Part shown: one piece after another, positions 7,964 through 10,698 of the stretch
Numbering within the stretch: the first letter of the stretch is position 1
Layout: the number at the start of each line of letters is the position of its first letter
DNA from: Mogibacterium sp.
GTDB lineage: Bacteria > Bacillota > Clostridia > Peptostreptococcales > Anaerovoracaceae
NCBI GenBank assembly: GCA_017434685.1
Contig: JAFREV010000050.1
Coordinates: forward strand, 1 to 10,698
Length of the DNA: 10,698 bases
Reading direction: 5' to 3'
Program-made: the position numbers and the translations under genes
The notes under the pieces: generated by a model
Seen by the model: only the letters and a program-made list of their open reading frames with translations
What the model was told of the DNA's origin: nothing
Database searches by the model: none

Positions 7964-8305
7964 ATGGGAGATTGCATTTTCTGCAAACTTGCAAACGGCG
8001 AGATTCCTACAGATATGGTCTACGAGGATGATAAGATTGCCGTATTTCGCGACGCGTCGCCACAGGCACCGGTGCATATGTTGATGGTTCCTAAGATTCA
8101 CGTGGCTTCGCTCGATGATCTCGGTGCCGAGCACGCGGAACTTATGGGACATATGATGCTGAAGATTAAAGAAGTTGCAGCGTCAGAGGGCCTTGAGAAC
8201 GGCTACAGATGCGTTATCAACACCGGTGAGGACGGACAGCAGACCGTACAGCATCTGCACATTCACATTCTCGGCAAACGCGCTATGCAGTGGCCACCGG
8301 GCTAA
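7964..8305 (+). CDS. hinT: HIT-family (Hint-type) nucleotide hydrolase, 113 aa
   Basis: The ATG at 7964 follows AAGGAGG (7948-7954) by 9 nt; the frame is open upstream, but no earlier start has a ribosome binding site. The HIT signature HLHIHIL (97-103) is intact, with His99 as the expected nucleophile by alignment to Hint1. The N-terminal CIFCKLANGEIP (Cys4, Cys7) and the C-terminal WPPG are typical of the bacterial HinT branch. Known members hydrolyse adenosine phosphoramidates and related aminoacyl adenylates in the cytosol; the physiological substrate here cannot be read from sequence. Length is normal. In many Firmicutes rpsU follows; here a structured gap and a membrane protein gene follow instead. 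Confidence 0.92.
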   Translation: MGDCIFCKLANGEIPTDMVYEDDKIAVFRDASPQAPVHMLMVPKIHVASLDDLGAEHAELMGHMMLKIKEVAASEGLENGYRCVINTGEDGQQTVQHLHIHILGKRAMQWPPG

Positions 8306-8417
8306 GAGGAATTGTCCTGACGAACGGCGAGCGTAAGCGAAGACGGAGTCATGGAAATTCCTTTACGCAGTGCGCCTGCGAGTGGCGAGCGAAAGCGAAG
8401 CCAGAGCAGCAGCGCAC
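8305..8417 (+). ncRNA. Twin hairpins with GA internal loops and GNRA tetraloops (candidate structured RNA or intergenic repeat)
   Basis: Hairpin 1 pairs AGGAATT (8307-8313) with AATTCCT (8356-8362), then TCC/GGA and TGAC (8318-8321)/GTCA (8348-8351), and ends in GC-GTAA-GC (8331-8338). Hairpin 2 pairs GTGCGC (8370-8375) with GCGCAC (8412-8417), CTGC/GCAG and TGGC (8383-8386)/GCCA (8400-8403), and ends in GC-GAAA-GC (8389-8396). Both carry small internal loops with GA facing GAA or GAG, fit for sheared G-A pairs. Both share GGCGAGCGWAAGCGAAG (8326-8342 and 8384-8400, one difference). GNRA loops and G-A loops exist only in the + strand reading, which favours a + strand RNA such as the 3' part of the hinT transcript. 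I do not recognise it as a known RNA family. Confidence 0.5.
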
Positions 8418-8469
8418 GAGCCGTTAGATGACCTTTCTCGCCGATTGGCTGCAACCTACGGATAGATGA

Positions 8470-8494
8470 ATCGTCCTGCCGGACGATGTATTTT
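8470..8494 (+). terminator. GC hairpin just upstream of the hsmA ribosome binding site (weak terminator or attenuator)
   Basis: ATCGTCC (8470-8476) and GGACGAT (8481-8487) form a perfect 7-bp stem with a TGCC loop, followed by GTATTTT and then at once by GGAGGAG. The T run is short and interrupted, so termination would be partial. No promoter is evident between hinT and hsmA, so this hairpin could set how much transcript reaches hsmA. The rest of 8418-8469 shows nothing I can name. Confidence 0.4.
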
Positions 8495-8508
8495 GGAGGA
8501 GTTTAAAT

Positions 8509-8889
8509 TTGTCGCCGACTCTTGTAAAAGCAATAACAGCCATAACGCTGGCGCTTGTTTTCTATACGCTCGGAGTGTGGAAGGAGCACAGGGAGAAAGT
8601 GCTCAGGCCTATTCACGTAGTGTTCTTTTGGCTTGGGTTTTGTGCAGATTCCGCAGGCACGGGATTGATGGCAAGCCTCTCGAGCGGAAACGAAGGTTTC
8701 CTTGCGAGCCTCCACGGTATAACAGGCATCATTGCGATAGTCCTTATGCTCGTTCACGCTATATGGGCTACGGCGGTTATAGTGCTTAAGGATAAGGAAG
8801 GTGCAAAGACATTCCATAAATACAGCATGGCAGTATGGCGTATATGGCTTATTCCATTTGTAATCGGTATGGTTATGGGGATGATCTAA
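8509..8889 (+). CDS. hsmA: HsmA-like four-helix membrane protein (putative heme-binding), 126 aa
   Basis: GGAGGAG (8495-8501) lies 7 nt before a TTG start at 8509, and no ATG fits. Four hydrophobic segments are visible at about 4-24, 34-54, 66-93 and 105-126. Conserved-looking pieces are LVKAITAITLALVFYTLGVW, LHGITGIIAIVLMLVHAIWA and TFHKYSMAVWRIWLIPF. They match the small HsmA family (TIGR03987). In Clostridioides difficile, HsmA is the membrane heme-binding partner of the MarR-type sensor HsmR and protects against heme and oxidative stress. His36, His69, His83 and His103 lie in or at the edge of helices and are candidate heme ligands; that is inference. No hsmR-like gene is next to it. It is probably co-transcribed with the reductase 21 bp downstream. 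The family call is good; the function is by analogy. Confidence 0.75.
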   Translation: MSPTLVKAITAITLALVFYTLGVWKEHREKVLRPIHVVFFWLGFCADSAGTGLMASLSSGNEGFLASLHGITGIIAIVLMLVHAIWATAVIVLKDKEGAKTFHKYSMAVWRIWLIPFVIGMVMGMI

Positions 8890-8910
8890 GATATTAAGAA
8901 AGGGATGATT

Positions 8911-10107
8911 ATGAAGTACAGAGAATTATGCGGAGAGAAAGTATCACTCCTCGGATTCGGTATGATGAGGCTTCCGCAACTGGAAGATAAGTCGATTAAC
9001 CAAGAAGAAGTTAACCGCATGGCTGACTACGCGATTGAACATGGGGTGAACTACTTCGACACAGCATATCCGTATCACGACGGATATTCCGAGATTGCAC
9101 TCGGAGAAGCCTTAGATAAATATCCGCGCAACACATACTATGTTGCTGATAAGTTTCCGGGTCATCAGTTCATGTCTGAATACGACTGCGAAAGGATATT
9201 CGATGAGCAGCTTAAAAGATGCCGCGTAGACTACTTCGATTTCTACCTGCTTCATAACGTATGCGAAAACAGCATGCCTACGTACACTAATGAGGACTTC
9301 GGCATCATCGATTATTTCGCGGGACAAAAGAAGAGCGGCAGGATCAGACACCTCGGTCTTTCCACCCACGCAAATGCGGATAACCTCGAAGAGATACTCG
9401 ACTTCATCGAAAGCAAACTCGGAGAGAAACCGGACTTCTGCCAGATTCAGCTCAACTACATCGACTGGAGCCTGCAGGACGCCAAGAAGAAGGTGGAAAT
9501 CCTGAACGCCAGAGATATTCCGATTATAGTAATGGAGCCAATCCGCGGCGGCAAACTTGCGGATACCGGTGAAGAGAACAACGCTAAACTCAAAGCTGTG
9601 AGGCCTGATGAATCCATAGCATCCTGGGCCCTGAGATGGCTAAGCGGAGTTGACGGCGTCAAAGTCATACTGAGCGGTATGTCTGCATACGACCAGATGA
9701 CGGACAATATCAAGACCTTCTCGGAAGGGGAGGATTTGAATGAGACTGAACTGAGCCTGTTGAATGAAATAGCAGACACACTAAAGAGCGGAGTTCCGTG
9801 CACAGCGTGCAGGTATTGCTGCGAAGGCTGCCCGATGGAGCTCGACATACCGGCTCTGCTTGCAGGCTACAATGATCTCAAATTCCAGACCACGCTTACG
9901 GTCCCTATGATGATGGATGAAACACCGGAGGATAAATGGCCTGACAAGTGCATAGGCTGCGGAGCATGCTCGGCCGTATGCCCGCAGCAGATAGATATAC
10001 CTGAGGCTCTCAAGGCCTTTACGGATCTTTTGGATAAAGCACCTAACTGGAGGCAGATCTGCAAAGAGCGTGAAGAAGCAGCCGAGCGCCTGAGACAAGG
10101 GAAGTAG
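8911..10107 (+). CDS. Aldo/keto reductase with C-terminal two-cluster ferredoxin-like domain, 398 aa
   Basis: AAAGGG (8899-8904) lies 6 nt before the ATG at 8911; the in-frame ATG at 8905 touches the site and is unlikely. The N-terminal part (about 1-290) is an aldo/keto reductase barrel with the catalytic tetrad visible: Asp50 and Tyr55 (FDTAYPYHDGYSE), Lys81 (VADKFPG) and His115 (FYLLHNV). The tail has two complete 4Fe-4S patterns: C297-C300-C303-C307P and C347-C350-C353-C357P. This fused type (COG1453-like) is common in anaerobic Clostridia and is thought to move electrons between clusters and NAD(P)H-dependent carbonyl reduction; the substrate is unknown. It forms an operon with the hsmA-like gene, which hints at redox or oxidative stress work but does not prove it. 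No classical terminator follows at once; the first long hairpin begins at 10146. Confidence 0.92.
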   Translation: MKYRELCGEKVSLLGFGMMRLPQLEDKSINQEEVNRMADYAIEHGVNYFDTAYPYHDGYSEIALGEALDKYPRNTYYVADKFPGHQFMSEYDCERIFDEQLKRCRVDYFDFYLLHNVCENSMPTYTNEDFGIIDYFAGQKKSGRIRHLGLSTHANADNLEEILDFIESKLGEKPDFCQIQLNYIDWSLQDAKKKVEILNARDIPIIVMEPIRGGKLADTGEENNAKLKAVRPDESIASWALRWLSGVDGVKVILSGMSAYDQMTDNIKTFSEGEDLNETELSLLNEIADTLKSGVPCTACRYCCEGCPMELDIPALLAGYNDLKFQTTLTVPMMMDETPEDKWPDKCIGCGACSAVCPQQIDIPEALKAFTDLLDKAPNWRQICKEREEAAERLRQGK

Positions 10108-10145
10108 AAGACTGTCGAATACTTGAATGCTTGTTACTATCAGAA

Positions 10146-10193
10146 AAATGCAAGTATATATTTGGCAAAACAAATAGGAATATACTTACATTT
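10146..10193 (+). repeat. Long hairpin formed by the first + to - pair of the array
   Basis: AAATGCAAGTATA (10146-10158) pairs with TATACTTACATTT (10181-10193) with one mismatch. Inside, TATTTG (10159-10164) pairs with CAAATA (10171-10176), leaving a GGAA bulge and a GCAAAA loop. It is the first hairpin after the reductase gene and might protect or end that transcript, but no T run follows. Confidence 0.5.
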
Positions 10194-10212
10194 ACGGTGA
10201 ATTATCATAATC

Positions 10213-10250
10213 CAAGTATAAAAAGACCCTATTATCTTTTTATATACTTG
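10213..10250 (+). repeat. Second hairpin of the array
   Basis: CAAGTATAAAAAGA (10213-10226) pairs with TCTTTTTATATACTTG (10235-10250) through 14 bp with a two-base bulge and an 8-base loop. Complementarity extends inward from the 8-mers here, but outward in the hairpin at 10146-10193, so the extensions arose separately. Confidence 0.5.
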
Positions 10251-10299
10251 CTTAAAAAGCAGAGAACGGTATAGACAAGTACAAGTCAATATATAACAG

Positions 10300-10355
10300 A
10301 AGAAATATACTTAACTGAACGTAATTTGATTTAACAACAAGTATATTTCTTTTTA
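10300..10355 (+). terminator. 13-bp inverted repeat with T-rich tail (possible terminator closing the array)
   Basis: AAGAAATATACTT (10300-10312) and AAGTATATTTCTT (10339-10351) are perfect complements with 26 bp between. The right arm runs into TTTT (10351-10354). As RNA it could end transcripts coming from the reductase gene, though the stem is A/T-rich. The right arm also lies in the spacer of the promoter at 10331-10359. Confidence 0.4.
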
Positions 10356-10359
10356 TTAT
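10331..10359 (+). promoter_or_regulatory. Candidate promoter overlapped by the last array site
   Basis: TTAACA (10331-10336), a 17-bp spacer and TATTAT (10354-10359): each box is five of six. Transcription would begin near 10366, just before the hairpin block at 10377. The array site at 10338-10345 sits inside the spacer, so a protein bound there would block or bend this promoter. The DNA is A/T-rich, so chance boxes are possible. Confidence 0.4.
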
Positions 10360-10376
10360 GGCTCGATCAGACAAAG

Positions 10377-10428
10377 TAGCCACTAAATCATTTCAATATG
10401 TAGTGGCAGGATGTGAGGCTGCCACTAC
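10377..10428 (+). ncRNA. Competing hairpins from three alternating GCCACTA elements
   Basis: TAGCCACTA (10377-10385), GTAGTGGCA (10400-10408) and TGCCACTAC (10420-10428) lie in a row. The middle one can pair with the first (7 bp, 15-base loop) or with the third (9 perfect bp, 11-base loop), but not both. Copies alternate in orientation with 21-22 bp between them, two helical turns. This could be an RNA switch or attenuator, or a DNA site for a dimeric protein. I know no family with this pattern. Confidence 0.45.
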
Positions 10429-10436
10429 GGGTAGGG

Positions 10437-10483
10437 GCGTAGGATACGCGGGGCAGAGTGTTAGGCTTTAAAACCCTCAACAC
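10437..10483 (+). other. Two further small hairpins in the same GC-rich block
   Basis: GCGTA-GGA-TACGC (10437-10449) is a perfect 5-bp hairpin. GTGTTAGG (10458-10465) pairs with CCT-C-AACAC (10475-10483) with one bulged C. With 10377-10428 they form about 110 nt of folded, G-rich sequence in an A/T-rich gap, ahead of an A-rich stretch at 10484-10550 in which I see no gene. No T run follows, so this is not a clear terminator. Confidence 0.35.
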
Positions 10484-10550
10484 CTTGCAAAATCAGCATA
10501 TTTGGCTTCAAAAATCCAAAAAAATAATCAAAAAATATTTCAAAAATCTA

Positions 10551-10579
10551 TTGCATTAAACATGCAGGATTAATATAAT
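10551..10579 (+). promoter_or_regulatory. Promoter with perfect TATAAT reading off the right end
   Basis: TTGCAT (10551-10556), a 17-bp spacer and TATAAT (10574-10579), with A-tracts just upstream (10508-10548) that could act as an UP element. The -35 keeps only the TTG. The start would be near 10586. The product lies mostly outside the window. Confidence 0.6.
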
Positions 10580-10585
10580 ACAAAG

Positions 10586-10698
10586 GCTTGTTAAACGCGA
10601 AGAAGCAGGAAGTTACCGGGCTATCGGATAATTTCTGCGGAGAAGTCCTCACTGGATGAGGGCGGAGGTTTCGTTGTTTTGTTGTGCGCACACCGCAA
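10586..10698 (+). other. Start of a structured leader or non-coding RNA (continues outside window)
   Basis: After the promoter at 10551-10579 come two hairpins. The first is GCAGGAA (10605-10611), TTA and CCG, pairing with CGG, TAA and TTTCTGC (10632-10638): 13 bp with two single bulges and a 6-base loop. The second is GTCCTC (10645-10650) with GAGGGC (10658-10663), with one T-G pair. A 10-bp palindrome TGTGCGCACA lies at 10683-10692. No start codon has a properly spaced ribosome binding site. I checked it by eye against common riboswitch, T-box, tmRNA, 6S and RNase P signatures and did not recognise it. Confidence 0.4.

Larger units (their letters stand above)
10118..10345. repeat. Helically phased array of eight alternating CAAGTATA sites
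   Basis: The 8-mer CAAGTATA or its complement TATACTTG starts at 10118(-), 10151(+), 10181(-), 10213(+), 10243(-), 10276(+), 10306(-) and 10338(+). Four are exact (10151, 10213, 10243, 10338) and four have one mismatch. Orientation alternates without exception. Steps are 33, 30, 32, 30, 33, 30 and 32 bp; same-orientation copies are 63, 62, 63 and 62, 63, 62 bp apart, close to six helical turns. The gaps are 22 bp in every + to - step, and 24 or 25 bp in every - to + step, and their sequences are unrelated. All sites would face the same side of the helix, as expected for a cooperative DNA-binding protein. Function is unknown; other readings are given in the findings. Confidence 0.75.

Noticed and set aside
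8466..8789. Alternative + strand frame overlapping hsmA
   Set aside because: It is out of frame with the membrane protein, has no spaced ribosome binding site and shows no membrane or domain pattern.
10118..10345. CRISPR array
   Set aside because: The shared repeat is only 8 bp, alternates in orientation, and the inner 22 bp of each pair is not conserved. CRISPR repeats are longer, direct and nearly identical, and no cas gene is present.
10429..10453. G-quadruplex in the G-rich patch
   Set aside because: Only three runs of three or more G are present; the fourth is GG, so a standard four-run motif is missing.
10429..10500. tRNA gene in the G-rich patch
   Set aside because: No T-loop signature (GGTTCRA) and no seven-base acceptor pairing could be found.
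10656..10698. Coding start near the right edge (ATG 10656, TTG 10674, GTG 10684)
   Set aside because: None has a properly placed ribosome binding site except a poor TTG case. Too few codons remain to judge, and the ATG falls inside a hairpin loop and stem.

Overview
The window looks like chromosomal DNA of an anaerobic, probably host-associated Clostridia-type Firmicute. The support is Gram-positive cell-wall surface proteins, strong AGGAGG-type ribosome binding sites, a YdbC-type PC4 protein, the mtaB-hinT pair, and a ferredoxin-tailed aldo/keto reductase next to an HsmA-like protein. The genus cannot be fixed from this sequence. Every gene I can support is on the + strand.

Layout. (1) 1-3456 is the 3' part of a very large extracellular protein made of tandem MBG-like beta domains, ending in a YGX-type MBG, an Fn3-like and a Big_2-like domain. 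It is closed by a good intrinsic terminator (3516-3568). (2) After an A/T-rich inverted repeat and a well-spaced promoter (3673-3701) come two translationally coupled genes: a small YdbC/PC4-type single-stranded nucleic acid binding protein (3777-4100), and a 791-residue surface adhesin (4097-6472). The adhesin has a signal peptide, a thioester-like N-terminal domain, three SpaA/Cna-B-like domains, a VaFE (T-Q ester) domain and a GPETG sorting signal. (3) mtaB (tRNA ms2t6A methylthiotransferase, 6543-7904) and hinT (7964-8305) form a housekeeping pair. (4) 8305-8508 has no gene. It holds two tandem hairpins built on the same plan (GNRA loops and G-A internal loops) and a small GC hairpin. (5) An hsmA-like four-helix membrane protein (8509-8889) and an aldo/keto reductase with two 4Fe-4S motifs (8911-10107) form a short operon.

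(6) 10108-10698 has no supported gene but is densely patterned. It starts with eight copies of CAAGTATA (four exact, four with one mismatch) in strictly alternating orientation. Same-orientation copies are 62 or 63 bp apart, about six helical turns. The last copy lies inside the spacer of a candidate promoter (10331-10359). Then follow a block of competing hairpins (10377-10483), an A-rich stretch, a second promoter with a perfect TATAAT (10551-10579) and the start of a structured transcript that runs off the window.

The most unusual signal is the phased alternating array at 10118-10345. It does not fit CRISPR and is not explained by any gene here. Next in interest are the twin GA/GNRA hairpins after hinT, the structured RNA blocks at the right end, and the coupling of a nucleic acid binding protein to a surface adhesin.
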